Part shown: positions 32,791-44,521 of the stretch, one piece after another
Layout of the letters: each line of letters starts with the position of its first letter
Numbering within the stretch: position 1 is the stretch's first letter
Source of the DNA: Diabrotica undecimpunctata
Lineage: Eukaryota; Arthropoda; Insecta; Coleoptera; Chrysomelidae
DNA: 64,000 bases
NCBI RefSeq assembly: GCF_040954645.1
Contig: NC_092803.1
Coordinates: forward strand, 122,283,961-122,347,960
Reading direction: 5' to 3'
Notes under the pieces: model-generated
What the model was told of the DNA's origin: nothing
The model's input: the letters and a program-made list of their open reading frames with translations, nothing else
Databases searched by the model: none
Program-made: the position numbers and the translations under genes

Positions 32791-33079
32791 GTAATTTCGG
32801 GTGACTTTTGCCCGCCAGGGACAGAATAAAAAACAATCCAACAATGCCCACTCTCAGATGCCGCCTTTGAAGTGTGTCAGTACGCAATCGCCATATTTTA
32901 AACGGAAACATAGACTCGGATTGAGAAATTTGTGGCAAGCTACGACTTAACTGTAATTTAAATTTTTAGAGATTAATAATTTAGTAAATTAAAAATAATT
33001 TAATCTGTTCTTCAACTAAAAGTACGAATAAAATAGTGCATATTATCTCTATGGTTGCGTAAATCAATTAAACTGGGTT

Positions 33080-34176
33080 AACAAAAAGAGAAATCAAACG
33101 ATTTCTACCTGGCGAAACCAAATTCAAATTTTTACCACTGTGCTTTCTAAAAGTTGCAAAGCAAACAGCTTGATAAATTACTCGGCAAGGGTATCTAAAA
33201 TTGCATTCCACATGCCGTTCATCGTGGTCAAAATTCGTAGTGAATTCAGTTTCTGGTACTCCAAACGGAGTAAAGTAATAAAACATAATGACGGTATTAG
33301 ATTTTTGTTTCGATACAGGGCAGCGAAAAGCCGCTTATACGTATTTCGACCTCTTTAGGTCTCCTCAGAACGGTATAGCCACTGCTCTGAACCAAAACAA
33401 AAATCTTTCCCGTCCTAGACAATAGTTATCAAAATAACTATATACGGACGTAACTACATATGGTCCATCTTGCTTTATGGCATGGAAACGTGGACTTTGA
33501 AAAAAACCTCTATCAACAAATTTGAAGCATTTGAAATGTGGTCATTGAGAAGAATGATGCGCATACCTTGGGTGGATAGAGTTCGAAACGATGACGTCCT
33601 TAAGAGAGCCGGCGTGGAAAGAGAACTCTTTGAATTAATTAAAAAACGCAAGATTGGTTACCTTGGACACATATTGAGAGGAGCAAAATATGAAATACCA
33701 CAGTTAATCCTACAAGGGAAGATCGAAGGTAGGAGAGGAGCCGGCCGCAAACAATTATCCTGGTTAAGGAATATTAAAGAATGGACAGGAATACACAATA
33801 CAGGCGAGCTGTGTCACGCCGCCAAGAACAGAATTCTAGTAATGAGATAGTCGCCTACGCACTTTGGTGTATGGCATGTTAAGAAGAAGAAGGACGTAAC
33901 TACGCCATCTAAAAACAAAAAGAGAAATCAAACGATTTCTACCTGACGAAACCGTATAAGCGGCTTGTCGCTGCCCTGTATCGAAACAAAAATCTAATAC
34001 CGTCAATATGTTTTATTACTTTACTCCGTTTGGAGTACCAGAAACTGAATTCACTACGAATTTTGACCATGATGAACGGCATGTGGAATTTAATTTTAGA
34101 TTCCCTCGCCGAGTAATTTATCAAGCTGTTTGCTTTGCAAGTTTTAGAAAGCACGGTGGTAAAAATTTTAATTCGG
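33080..34176. mobile_element. Foldback element split by a LINE
   Basis: The left arm (33080-33345) and the right arm (33940-34176) are inverted copies. Both contain GTACCAGAAACTGAATTCAC in opposite orientation, with the segment around GGTAAAAATTTGAATTTGGT. Next to the left arm, GACCTCTTTAGGTCTCCTCA resembles the block inserted in the palindrome at 3862-4150 (GGCCTAATAGGCCTCTTCAG), so this is a dispersed family. A LINE fragment occupies 33458-33891. Confidence 0.75.
33458..33891 (+). pseudogene. 5'-truncated LINE with 12-bp target duplication and AAG tail
   Basis: It encodes the C-terminal part of a LINE protein: YGMETWTLKKTSINKFEAFE, MWSLRRMMRIPW, ELFELIKKRKIGYLGHILRG and GRRGAGRKQLSWLRN. 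After the stop it ends in AAGAAGAAGAA. GGACGTAACTAC is present on both sides (33446-33457 and 33892-33903). This is a textbook truncated insertion made by target-primed reverse transcription. Confidence 0.9.
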
Positions 34177-34439
34177 TTTCTGTGGTTTTTACCCACATAT
34201 TTAGTGGCTTCAAACATGTACATTCAGATAGCGCTGATGATGGAATAGTTATTCCGAAAATGCTCTGTGTAGTCCGATAAGATTTTTTATCAATATATCT
34301 TTTATAAAGAAAATTTTTTAAATATTTTTTTTTGTGATACATGGTATATAGCCAACTACAGAAATTTAGTTTCCGTGTGGATATTATTTGAATAAATTTA
34401 ATCAAATGTGATAAGCTATTAAGCAAGTCCCTATCTGAA

Positions 34440-35052
34440 ATAGTTCAATCACAGCAATTTTAAAACTAAACCTTCAAAAAGTAGGAGGTATTCTGATGAA
34501 AATAAACAATTTACATTAACACAATATTTTTTGGACCCAAGAGCATATGTTATTATGGAAAAATATTGTACTTCCCCTTAAAACGAAGTTTTCAAAAAAT
34601 ATGGTCTGTAAATTTGGCTTAAATAATGACCAAATATTTGATGCCTTAAAATTAAAAGCGAACACAATGTTAGATTAGGACAAGCATTGTATTTGTATTG
34701 AAGAAATGTCCATTAAAAGTAATTTATTTTTTGATACAGGTCGTGATGAAACTGTTGGTCTATATGATATAGGAACTGGAAAAAAAGGAATCAATAGTTA
34801 CACAAAATGTACTTGTGATAATGATTCCAGGCTTGTATTCAAATTGGAAACAGCACATAGCATATTTCTTTTTGAATACTAGATTTGAAGCAAATCGCTT
34901 TCTTCCTATTAGAAAAGAATGTATTTTAAAACTATTTCAATAAGGTTTATATGTGAACTGTCTCCTTACTGATATGTGCTCAAATTTTCTAAATATGAGT
35001 GAATTACTTGTGATTTCTCCAACTGACAAAAAATTGTTTATCTATTTCATCC
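34440..35052 (+). pseudogene. P-element/THAP9-like transposase relic, first part
   Basis: The translation contains RRYSDENKQFTLTQYFLDPR, IEEMSIKSNLFFDTGRDE followed by TVGLYDIG, and VNCLLTDMCSNFLNMSELL. P-element transposases have the same order (RRYS, DEMS or DEM, TDMGSN), which is the basis for the assignment. Stops interrupt it. It is split from its C-terminal part by the minus-strand LINE at 35053-36323. The THAP DNA-binding domain is not seen upstream; 34177-34439 holds nothing recognisable. Confidence 0.75.
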
Positions 35053-36323
35053 TTCTTCTTCTTCTTCGTGCGACTAGGATTACTCCTGTTTGTCTGCCTC
35101 TTATTCTGTTTCAGTCGTTGTTGACTGTACATTATCTTTCTACCTTTTTGGCGGCCTTCCAACGGGTCTTCTGCTATACGGCTTGTTGTTTTTACAGATG
35201 TTCGCTAATCTATCTGGTCCCATTCGGTTTACATGTTTGTTCCAGTTTTTTTTTTCTTGTTTTTATCCACCTGTTAATATTTTGAATTTTGCATTGCTCG
35301 CGTGTACTTCTGTTGGTTTGTCTGTCTCTTAATGATATGCCCGCTATTGATCTTAATACTTTCATTTCGATATTGTTAATTTGTTGTTTCGTCTTTATTG
35401 TATCGGCCCTCCTTAGGATTGGTCTTACTGTTGTCTTGTATACTTTCATTTTGCTTTCCGTGGTCTGATATTTGTTTCTCCATATGGTTTCTCGGAGGCA
35501 ACCACTTACTCTTGCCGCTTTTAATGCTTGCCTTGTGGTCTCTGTACTTATATCCCTGTCACTAGTGATCTCTACTCCTAGGTAATTTAATTTCATTACT
35601 TGTTCTACAATTTGGCCATCTGTTTCTAGTTTGCATCTACGCTGCTCTTTACTGATCACTATACATTTAGTTTTTTCTACTGATATTCTCATATTAAGTT
35701 TGTTTTCTGTGATATTAAAGGTGTGGAGCTGCCTTTGTAGGTCATCTTCGTTATCAGCAATTAGTACTGCATCATCGGCATAGCATAGTATCGTGATTTT
35801 ATGCGCTCCCATGTGGTATCCGTGTCGTTTTCTTACTTCGTGAATTATTTGATTCATCACCATATTGAATAACAATGGGCTGAGCGAGTCTCCTTGGCGG
35901 ATTCCTCCTTTTAATTATATGCATTCTGTTGCCCCTATTGGCATTATAACTCTGGTCTTGTTGTTCTTGTTAATTTCATTAATTATGCTTATTATCTGAT
36001 GGTCTATTTGTTGAGCTTGTAATAAATTTAAGATGTCATTTCGCTTCACCCTGTCAAAAGCACTTTTTAAATTGTGCTGGGGTTCTTCCGGAAGCCTTGT
36101 TGTTCCTCTGCCATGTTCGCTTTTTCCTCGATTTTATAATTATATTTTATAACGCCTCTATAATTTTCAGGATTTCTCGAGTCTCCCTTTTGAAGTAGGT
36201 ATCGGTAGCAGGAGACTTTCCTTCCATTCCGCTGGTACTACTCCAGTATTTATTATATCAACTAATACTTTCAGGAGCCATTTACTTAGTGTTGTTTCTC
36301 CATATTTTAGCATCCATGATATA
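35053..36323 (-). pseudogene. LINE RT fragment inserted in the P-like relic
   Basis: On the minus strand the reading runs from a TGVVPAEWKESLL motif through AFDRVKRNDILNLLQ, GIRQGDSLSPLLFNM, CYADDAVLIADNEDDLQRQ and YLGVEITSDRDIS to a C-terminal LRSIAGISLRDR block. The catalytic YADD is intact, but stops occur upstream. Its 3' end is a (GAA)n tail, seen as CTTCTTCTTCTTC at 35053. TATTTCATCC at 35043-35052 and again at 36324-36333 is the target duplication. It belongs to the same RT subfamily as 1-525. Confidence 0.9.
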
Positions 36324-36333
36324 TATTTCATCC

Positions 36334-37510
36334 ATGTCATTTAATTAAAGCAACTAGAAATAACTTAATTAATATGTTTTTTTATTTTGATTACAAATGT
36401 TTTGGTCATTTATAGAAATTTTTTATCATGAAGATAATAAACAGTTTTATTGATGTCCGCCAAAACTAACACACTCTCATATATATTTTATATCTTTTGA
36501 AAAAATGCGAGTAAAACTACTATCTTAAATTTTAAGTAACATTGTTGCAAGTTCTATGTATACCTACATATATTGCTGCTCTTGGTATTCTTCCATCAGA
36601 TGCATTGGGAACAACAGAGATTATTGAAAAATTTAATAATGTGTTTGATATTTTAAATTTTACTGATAAGAATAATTCTAACGAATTTAAAAATGTATTT
36701 GGCGGAACTGATTTTCAGATCAATTTCCCAAATTCCATGATAGATTTAATACATAAACTGGAAATATTAGATAAAACAGGTAAAGATGTAATATGTCGTT
36801 CTCGATAAAAAAAATTGTTAGATTGTAACAATTAAAATGGTGTCAAACAGCTTTGGGATAATTTATCATCTAACAATTTTAAATACTTAAAAACAAGAAG
36901 ACTTAACCAAAACTGTTGAAAATTATTTTGGGAGTATAAGACAACAAGGCAGAAATTCCATCATTCAAACTCTCATACAATTTCAGAGGGCATTTAAAAA
37001 ACTGTTTTGTCAAATTGTATGCATTTTAACAATATTAATCGCAAAGATGATTCAGATAAACGTTTAATGGATTTAAATGTAAAGAAAGTTTCAACTCAAC
37101 AATATTGACTGTGATTAAAGAACAGAAAAACTAATAGGTAAACCAAAATTCTTTTCATTATGTATGTGGTTATTTAATTAAAAAGGCTCTCAATATTCAT
37201 GTTTGTCATATACATATGTAAAAAATATTCAAAGGAAATTGAAGAAATAGATACTAGTTTAATATTGATACATTTTAAAACATATACTATTGATAAATGT
37301 GAATATGGGGAACTGAGAACACCAAGTAACGACTTTGTTCAATATATTTATAAGTTAGAACACATGTTTTGTTCTTCATTTGAAAATATGTTAACTAAAA
37401 GCGTATCACACTCATACTTTAGGGTAGTGAAAGAAGTTTCTTTTAAACATCCATGTGATTCATATCCATATACATATGTTGTAAAATTTTTTTTTGTTTA
37501 AGATTATTTT
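36334..37510 (+). pseudogene. P-element/THAP9-like transposase relic, second part
   Basis: Continues the relic after the LINE: SSMYTYIAALGILPSDALGT, TEIIEKFNNVFDILNFTD, a segment with DFQINFPNSMIDLIHKL, then broken frames reading LKTRRLNQNC-like and YFGSIRQQGRNSI, and near the end CEYGELRTPSNDFVQYIYKL with SYFRVVKEVSFKHPCDSY. These match the GTP-binding and C-terminal regions of P/THAP9 transposases in order. Many frameshifts are present. The remaining bases to 37975 are intron without features except a short AGTAA repeat near 37540. Confidence 0.75.
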
Positions 37511-37975
37511 ATTCTTTAACATATTTTAACGCGGATCTAAAGTAAAGTAAAGTAAAAAAGGTTGAAAATATTGTCACATCTATAAAAACATATTTAAAAT
37601 TAGTGTAGTTTTTAGATCTTCCTTTTTTCAATACTACAATAAATCTTGTTCAACAAACACCTGTTCTTTATTTAGTTTTTTAAGTTCCAATTTATTTCCA
37701 ATCTTTATTTCGTTTTTTGAGATATACCTACTAATAAATACAATAAATTTCTTTATTATATTGTATGCTTACCGACAAAGCTTTCGTTTCTTGGTGGGTG
37801 GGGTATTCTTTGATATAATCAAATATTGGCTAATGAGTCAAAATTTTAATATGCATCTTACCTAATTTTATATATCATTGGGTCGACTTTTGCTGAACAT
37901 GTTATTATACTTCTTATGTAATATTCATTTTATTTTTGCTTGAAAAAAATGTTTTATGGTTGATTTGTATTTTAG

Positions 37976-39291
37976 GTTGTCTCCAGGAGGAGAGCAGAAT
38001 GAAAATTATGAAAACATCTGAAGATTCATATCCTAAAAAAATATATGGCAACAGAAACACTAAAGAAACAACATTAGATATAAATATGAAACTTCAAACC
38101 GGCCAGGGACCTTACACGTGTCAAATTTGTTTAAAGCCGTTTTCCCAAACAAACACTTTAAAAAAACATTTGATGATACACACCATAGAAAAACCTTACG
38201 AGTGTGAAATTAGCTTAAAGCAGTTTACTGGTAAGGGTAATTTAAAAACACATTTGAGACCGCACGCTGGAGAAACGCCTTATAAGTGTGAAATTTGTTT
38301 AAATCAGTTTACTCAGAGAAGTTCTTTAGATAATCATACACATATTCACACTGGAAAAAAACCATACAAGTGTGAAATTTGTTTTAAGCAATTTACTACA
38401 GGAAGTCTTTTGAAAAGACATTTGAGATCGCACACTGGAGAAAAATCTCATAAGTGTGAAATTTGTTTTAAACAGTTTTCTCATCTTTTTCATATGAAGC
38501 AACATATGAAATCGCACACTGGAGAAAAACCTAACAAATGCGAAATTTGTTTTAAGCAGTTTTCCCGGAAAGAGGAGTTAAAGATCCATTTGAGAATTCA
38601 TACTGGAGAAAAACCTTACAAGTGCGAAATTTGTTTAACGCAATTTTCTCAACTAGGAGGTATGAAGCAGCATATGAGATGGCACACTGGAGAAAAACCT
38701 TACAAGTGCGAAATTTGTTTTAAGCAGTTTTCCCGGAAAGATGAGTTAAAGATCCATTTGAGAATTCATACTGGAGAAAAACCTGACAAGTGCGAAATTT
38801 GTTTTAAGCAGTTTTCTCGGAAAGATGAGTTAAAGATCCATTTGAGAATTCATACTGGAGAAAAACCTTATAAGTGCGAAATTTGTTTTAAGCAATTTTC
38901 TCAACTGGGGGGCCTGAAGCAGCACATTAGATGGCACACTGGAGAAAAGCCTTACATCTGCGAAATTTGTTTAAAGCAGTTTACTGATAAAGTGAATTTA
39001 AAAACACACTTGAGATCGCACACTGGAGAAAAACCATACAAGTGTGAAATTTGTTTTAAACAGTTTTCTCAAGTAAGTACTGTAAAACGACATATGGGAT
39101 ATCACACTGGAGAAAAACCTTACAAGTGCGAAATTTGTTTTAAACAGTTTTCTCAACTAGTACATATGAAACGACATATGGGAATACACACTAGAGAAAA
39201 ACATTACAAGTGCGAAATTTGTTTCAAACAGTTTTCTCAACTAGGACATATGAAACGACATATGAGAATACACTCTAAAGAAAAACCTTAA
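37976..39291 (+). CDS. C2H2 zinc-finger gene, second coding exon with 14 fingers
   Basis: The acceptor TTGTATTTTAG ends at 37975, and the phase fits the first exon. The joined protein would be 477 residues. After a linker of about 45 residues there are 14 C2H2 units with TGEKP linkers. Thirteen have both cysteines and both histidines. Finger 2 has CEIS instead of CEIC, so it should not fold normally. Fingers 8 and 9 are identical through FKQFSRKDELKIHLRIH, which points to recent unit duplication. Such arrays bind DNA in the nucleus, and insect members are usually transcription regulators; the target cannot be predicted here. The stop codon at 39289 falls where a finger tyrosine is expected, and further finger sequence follows. 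A polyadenylation-like AATAAAGAAAATAAA lies near 40122. Confidence 0.9.
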
Positions 39292-39455
39292 AAGTGCGAT
39301 ATTTGTTTCAAGCAGTTTTCTCGGAAATTTGATTTAAAGGTTCATTTGAGAATTCATACTGGGGAAATCCTTACAAGTGTGAAATTTGTTTGGGGCAGTT
39401 TGCTTACAAAAATTCTTTGGATATACATACGAAAGTTCACACAGTAAAAATGTGA
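39292..39455 (+). pseudogene. Two decayed C2H2 finger units beyond the stop codon
   Basis: Directly after the TAA the same frame reads [20 protein letters not shown] and IHTGE. A one-base change in frame then leads to [27 protein letters not shown] and a stop. The array was therefore longer in an ancestor. Confidence 0.85.
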
Positions 39456-40560
39456 TTTAATGATATTTTTGAAAAAATAGTTTGCAGAGACTTTTGATAG
39501 TACATACAGAGGAAGAAAAGTGTAAAAATTGTTTTCATCGGTTCACAGAAACAGGTCATGAAAAAAATAACATTTTAACATTTGAAAACTGGTACACCTA
39601 CGAACTTTTAGGTCATTTATAAATTTATATAATTTATATTAGTAGTACATATTATACTGACATAGAACTTTATTATCTTACATTATTATTTATTTACTCA
39701 TACAATTGCTTCATTTTTAACAAGAAAATGCATATATTAAAATTATTATTGGCGACTTACTCTTTCAGTATACAAAACCGACTTTCACAACTAGTCCACA
39801 GATCTGTTTTTATTCTGAGTTTACTGTAAAAGCTATATTTGTTACACACTATTATATAAATAGTATTGAAATAATCGTAGGTAAAATCCGGCACTAGATC
39901 AAATAGGCGTCGGGCGGGGATGGCGGGAAAGATTCGACTTTATTTCCCCTGGGGGTGTGGCCTAAAAAAGAGGAGTGGGGTGTCCAAGTGACCCTATAAA
40001 ATCCAAGATTGTGGATTATACAAATATCGGACTATTATATATTGTTTTATATTTCCAAATGTAAAGTGTTATGATCGTTTTACTGAGGAAGAATATGGTG
40101 ATTCTTATTGAAAAATTTTAAAAATAAAGAAAATAAAAAATACTAGTATACGTATTAAAAGAAATGGGGCTCTTAGAAAAGCGCTGTGAGAAGAACTATA
40201 TCTCTGTATTAATATATTCATTGCCTCTCCCACCGTAAACTTTTCTTTACAACCACATCAAATCTGTCCACCAGACATTCAACCTCACATTTTTATATAT
40301 TCAGGTGTATTTCTTTGAATATATCTATTTAAAAAATTGATAATTGGATTTAGTTAATTTATTTATGCGACAAGTAGGAGAAAATTGGGTATATTATTTT
40401 AGGCCCATTCCCATAAGGGGAATCATTTTAATTCGGAGGAAGCGTGGTCTAAAAACGAGGAGTGGGATAGTCCAAAGCGATCCTATGCCTGTACCTGCTC
40501 TCTCTCTATTATTCATTATTGTCGCTGAGTTATTGGAGTGATACTGCCATATGGGTAAAA
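39456..40560. other. 3' flank of the zinc-finger gene
   Basis: Two related patches lie here: one at about 39910-40000 (GTGTGGCCTAAAAAAGAGGA) and one at about 40430-40490 (GCGTGGTCTAAAAACGAGGA). They may be copies of a short dispersed repeat. No gene is seen. Confidence 0.4.
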
Positions 40561-40589
40561 AAACTATTTGTCTTTAAATGTCATAAGGC

Positions 40590-40810
40590 TTGACAACCAT
40601 TTTACTGATAATCTGTTTTGAAATAAATGGTATTTCAGCTGAAGTATATTTAAATAATTCAGTATGTATATTAAATTGGTATAGATCTCCTTCTGGTAAT
40701 TTTATTAGTTTCTTTGAATCTCTAGACGCGGTTTCGGAGAAGATAGTCAAACCTAAAATATATTTAATTATTTGTGATTTCAATTATGATTCATATAAAA
40801 CGAGTTTCAT
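40590..40810 (+). pseudogene. LINE endonuclease fragment
   Basis: The reading VCILNWYRSPSGNFISFFES and IYLIICDFNYD resembles the LYRPPSGN and GDFN motifs of the apurinic-like endonuclease domain in Jockey/CR1-type LINEs. The glycine of GDFN is replaced by cysteine. Only this piece is present. Confidence 0.55.
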
Positions 40811-40837
40811 ACGAACCGAAGGGGATTATACCCTTGG

Positions 40838-41320
40838 AGGAGTATGGGCGCACTGCTCCGCTGGACCGAAGAATCGACCCAAAACGTGGGAATAAAAATA
40901 AAAAAATATTTAATTAAAAAGAAGGTAAGTATAGGGGTAGGAGAGTCTATGGAGGATATAGGCAATGAGAGGCTGGCGACATTAGAGGAAGAGGAAGAAA
41001 AGGACAGTCTGAAATTGATATCCTGATAGCGGCGGGCCAAACTCCACGTTAGTGCGCAGTAGAGAATGGTTTGTGGATACGTCGGGTGTGGTAGGAGTGT
41101 GGATACTTAATAGAAGACTTAGAATATATGGTATCGATACGCATGAGGGATTTGTGACGATACGTGTGGAGGGAGTAAATGTGGTAAGCTGCTACATTTC
41201 ACCGAATTGTCCATTGAAAAAGATTCGTGGTCCCTCCAATGAAAGCATTGGCAGGACCCTGGTCTACCTGCCTTTCGGCATACGACCGTAAGCGGACTCG
41301 CTACCTCTACGAGTCCTCGA
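40838..41320 (+). pseudogene. R1-like LINE fragment (endonuclease start)
   Basis: An acidic stretch (SMEDIGNERLATLEEEEEKD) is followed by WFVDTSGVVGVWILNRRLRI, YGIDTHEGFVTIRVEGVNVV and SCYISPNCPL. The last motif is typical of R1-type endonuclease domains. It is broken after that. A later part of an R1-type element occurs at 51965-55098, but the two pieces need not come from one insertion. Confidence 0.65.
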
Positions 41321-42199
41321 CGGCTCACTACCTATTCATTCCTTCCCATGGTACAATGAACACAAAACACAAGGTATGATATGGCGCATGACATTTGAAC
41401 ACAATGAATACAAGAGAACCAGTTATACTAATTATATCTTCTGAAGATAGTATTGTACAACATGACTCTTGTGATATACATAAAAAGAGTTTGAGTATTT
41501 CTATAATACAGAAGATGTTAACAGATTCAAATATAACTCCTGAGTCTATTTTAATATTTTAAAGTTAGTCGAGAAGGTGAGCTTTGTCCCAATTGCAAAT
41601 AAATCATATTCTTTGCTTGGTAGTAACAATTCATATACAAGTGATCGTTCTGAAGATGATGCTATCATCTGAAAGAACATATTCAGTAGAAGAGTTTCTT
41701 AACGAATAACTAAGAAATTACAGTACCTTTATGTCCAAGTAACTTAAGTATTTTTAATATATATTTGGGTATTATACGCAGCAACTTCAACTTATTAGTT
41801 CGTAATGTTTTATTATGCAACTTGCAATTTATTTAAATTGTGCAATTAATTGTTTATTTTATTATCTTTTATTTTGTGATTATGGCGATTTTTGTAATTT
41901 CAGTAAATTTTAATGATTGTTATTCTGATTTTTTGTAAGCTTTGTCCATAAAATTGTAAAATTTTCTGTGATAAAGCATATTTCTAGTTTATTCTATTCT
42001 ATACCCATACAATATGAACAGGTATCTTCTAAGTCTTTTAAACATACTGTTAAAGAACTCTTGATTTACCACAGTTTCTATTCTATTAATGAGTATCTGT
42101 CTCATGTATTGTATTTTTTATGTTTGACGAATGTAATAATGTAGCAATTTACATAAATCAATCTATCTATCTTACACCTTTTAAATTTCCCACTTTTTT
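41321..42199. other. No feature recognised
   Basis: AT-rich sequence without open frames or repeats shared with other parts of the window. Confidence 0.4.
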
Positions 42200-42489
42200 C
42201 CTAATACCATATTACAACAGCACCATTAACTCTTCAAAGGACTCTCCATAAAATCAAGATAAACAAGAGTATAACAGAAATCTTTGAGATCCATTATCAT
42301 CTAAAATGTTTAACCTAATATTAGAAAAGGTTATACAGGAAGCAAACGTTAATCGAACAGGTCTGATCTACCACAAAAAACATCACTGCTTAGCATTTGC
42401 GAACGACTTGGTAATATTGGCTAGAAGAAAAATAGAGCTGATGGAAACAGTCATGAAACTGAAAGAGGGTAAAACCAAGGGAATGTATA
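42200..42489 (+). pseudogene. LINE A, left piece (target of the hAT insertion)
   Basis: The reading FNLILEKVIQEANVNRTGLI, then YHKKHHCLAFANDLVILARR and KIELMETVMKLKEGK, is the RT palm region of a LINE, with FAND in place of the catalytic FADD. The homology resumes at 50794 after the hAT element. It is the oldest layer of the nested block. Confidence 0.75.
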
Positions 42490-43887
42490 CAGGGGCGGCT
42501 GGTCCTATGAGGCAGGTGAGGCAGTGCCTCACCAGTATCAATCGACTATTTACGTTCTTTAACTACAATTTAACTTTTTGGAATTTTCTAAATAACTTTA
42601 TTTTCATTATGATAAAAAATTAAAATATGTACACCCCTGATGTCTTATCTTTGTATATTTCTTCATAATCTACGGGCCGGACAAGGGACAAGCTTAAACC
42701 ACAAAATATTAAATAAACAACGGCTCCATTTTCCGCGCCAGCTTCTAATATATCATCTGTGCATCTCATTCTCTCTTTAAAAATTATAGCCGCCGAGGCA
42801 AGCCTCACGGCATTGCTCTGTCTGACATATTAGACATCACATTATCTAGCGAAATTCAACATGATTTATTTATTTTCTGCCCACGATTTCACCGAACAAG
42901 AGAGGCATGCCGCTCTGGTTTGGTGTAGTTCTTTTAATTAGCAGCGTTGCCGTTTGGGTACAAAGGTACCCAATTCGCTACATTTTTTCCCTCGGGGTAT
43001 AAAAGTACATTTTAAATAAAACATAGATTTTTATTTGAAAATTGTAACAACATTGTTATGTTGTAGTAGAGTATTTTCCTTTAGTTTTTTACAATTTTTT
43101 GTTACACAATTGTTTTACAATTTACAAATATCTGGGACACGAGATCAAAATAAACAGAGACAATCAAACAAATGAAATACAGAGGCGAATAGGCCTGACA
43201 TGGGCAGCATTTGGCAAACTAAGCCATATTCTAAAAAGTTCAATTCCCATGTGTCTCAAGCGAAAAGTTTATAACCAATGTGTTTTGCCTGTACAAACTT
43301 ATGGAGCAGAGACTTTAACACTCACGCAGAAATCTGCGAATAAACTAAGAGTTACACAACGAGCCATGGAACGTGCAATGCTGAATGTGAGCCTCCGAGA
43401 CCACATAACAAACCGACAAATCAGGCAAAGATCAGGAGTTCAAGACGTCATCGAAAGAACCACGAGACTTAAGTGGAACTGGGCAGGACACTTAGCCAGA
43501 ACACAAGATGGACGATGGACAAGACGAATTATGGAATGGAGGCCCAGAAATTATAAAAGAAGCCGAGGACGACCACCGACTAGATGGACCGACGACATAA
43601 AAAGAGTAGCGGGAAACTGGCTACAAGCGGCCCAGTGTAGAGAACACTGGAAAGAACTGAGGGAGGCCTATGTCCAGCAGTGGACGGGATTGGCTGATTG
43701 ATGATGATGATGACTATACATATTGTTCTATTGTTTTCCGATTTAACAAAAAATATTTTTTTTCTATGCATTTACCAGATTGGCAACATTGGTACATTTT
43801 GGAACATTTCTGCAAAATTGTTGTAGTAAGAGTAAGTAGTAGTTAAATTACTTCCTGTTGACCTCTTTGTGCGGCAGGATCACGTTT
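42490..43887 (+). mobile_element. 5' piece of the hAT element (left copy)
   Basis: It starts CAGGGGCGGCTGGTCC after AATGTATA at 42482-42489 and matches 46707-47480 nearly base for base. It stops where LINE B begins. The palindrome GGTGAGGCAGTGCCTCACC at about 42516-42534 is a subterminal feature. Confidence 0.9.
43086..43712 (+). pseudogene. LINE C, 5'-truncated, with GAT-repeat tail
   Basis: An open frame encodes a LINE C-terminus: YLGHEIKINRDNQTNEIQRR, VYNQCVLPVQTYGAETLTLT, the ERAMLNVSLRDHITNRQIRQ block and SRGRPPTRWTDDIKRV, ending WTGLAD. It finishes in GATGATGATGATGAC. The uninterrupted copy at 47280-47320 shows the empty site: about 7 bases (AGATGGT) were lost and no target duplication was made. 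Confidence 0.85.
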
Positions 43888-44521
43888 TAAAGGGAAGTTC
43901 GCTAATATAAGCATTATTAGCATCCATGCTCCAACGGAAGAAAAAGAGGATAATGAAAAAGACATGTTCTATGAGGCACTAGACCGAGAGTACGATCAAT
44001 GCCCAAAAAATGACATCAAAATAATAGCAGGAGACTTTAATGCCAAAGTCGGAAGAGAGAATATATTTTCGCCCACCATCGGAAAAGAGAGCCTACACGT
44101 AGAATCTAATGATAACGGTCTCAGAATCATAAACTTTGCCATGTCTAAGAACATGGTTATAGCTGGGACAAGATTTCCCCATAAAGATATACATAAGGGA
44201 ACTTGGAAATCTCCTGATAATGAAACGATTAACCACATAGATCATATAATCATCGATGCAAGACACTGCTCTAACTTATTAGATGTTAGGTCTTTTAGAG
44301 GAGCAAACATAGATAGTGATCATTATCTAGTTAAAACACGATTTAAGGAGAGAATATCCAATTTAAAAAAGGAGATGGGAAGAAGGAGAGAAAAAATCGA
44401 CATTAATAAACTAAAAGATCCCGACATTGCAAATGTATACAGACAGCAAATAGAAGACCAAATAAGGACAAAAAACTTAGAAGAAGAAGAAGATATTAAC
44501 CAACTATGGGCAAATATATGA
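43888..44521 (+). pseudogene. LINE B (RTE-like), endonuclease part
   Basis: The copy starts inside the endonuclease domain: ISIISIHAPTEEKEDNEKDM, IIAGDFNAKVGREN, GTWKSPDNETINHIDHIIID and SDHYLVKTRF are the last AP-endonuclease-like motifs, with GDFNAKVG and SDH intact. The first half of the domain is missing, so the element is 5'-truncated at 43888. A TGA interrupts the frame at 44519-44521. Confidence 0.85.

Larger units (their letters stand above)
42333..43887 (+). repeat. Left copy of the long direct repeat around LINE B
   Basis: It starts ATACAGGAAGCAAACG and ends GGCAGGATCACGTTT. The same 930 bases occur at 46550-47480. The left copy is longer because a LINE fragment (43086-43712) has inserted in it. 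It contains the end of LINE A and the first about 770 bp of the hAT element. Confidence 0.9.

Noticed and set aside
33068..34280. Matching open frames of 72-94 codons in two places
   Set aside because: They are the two inverted arms of one foldback element read in opposite directions, not paralogous genes.
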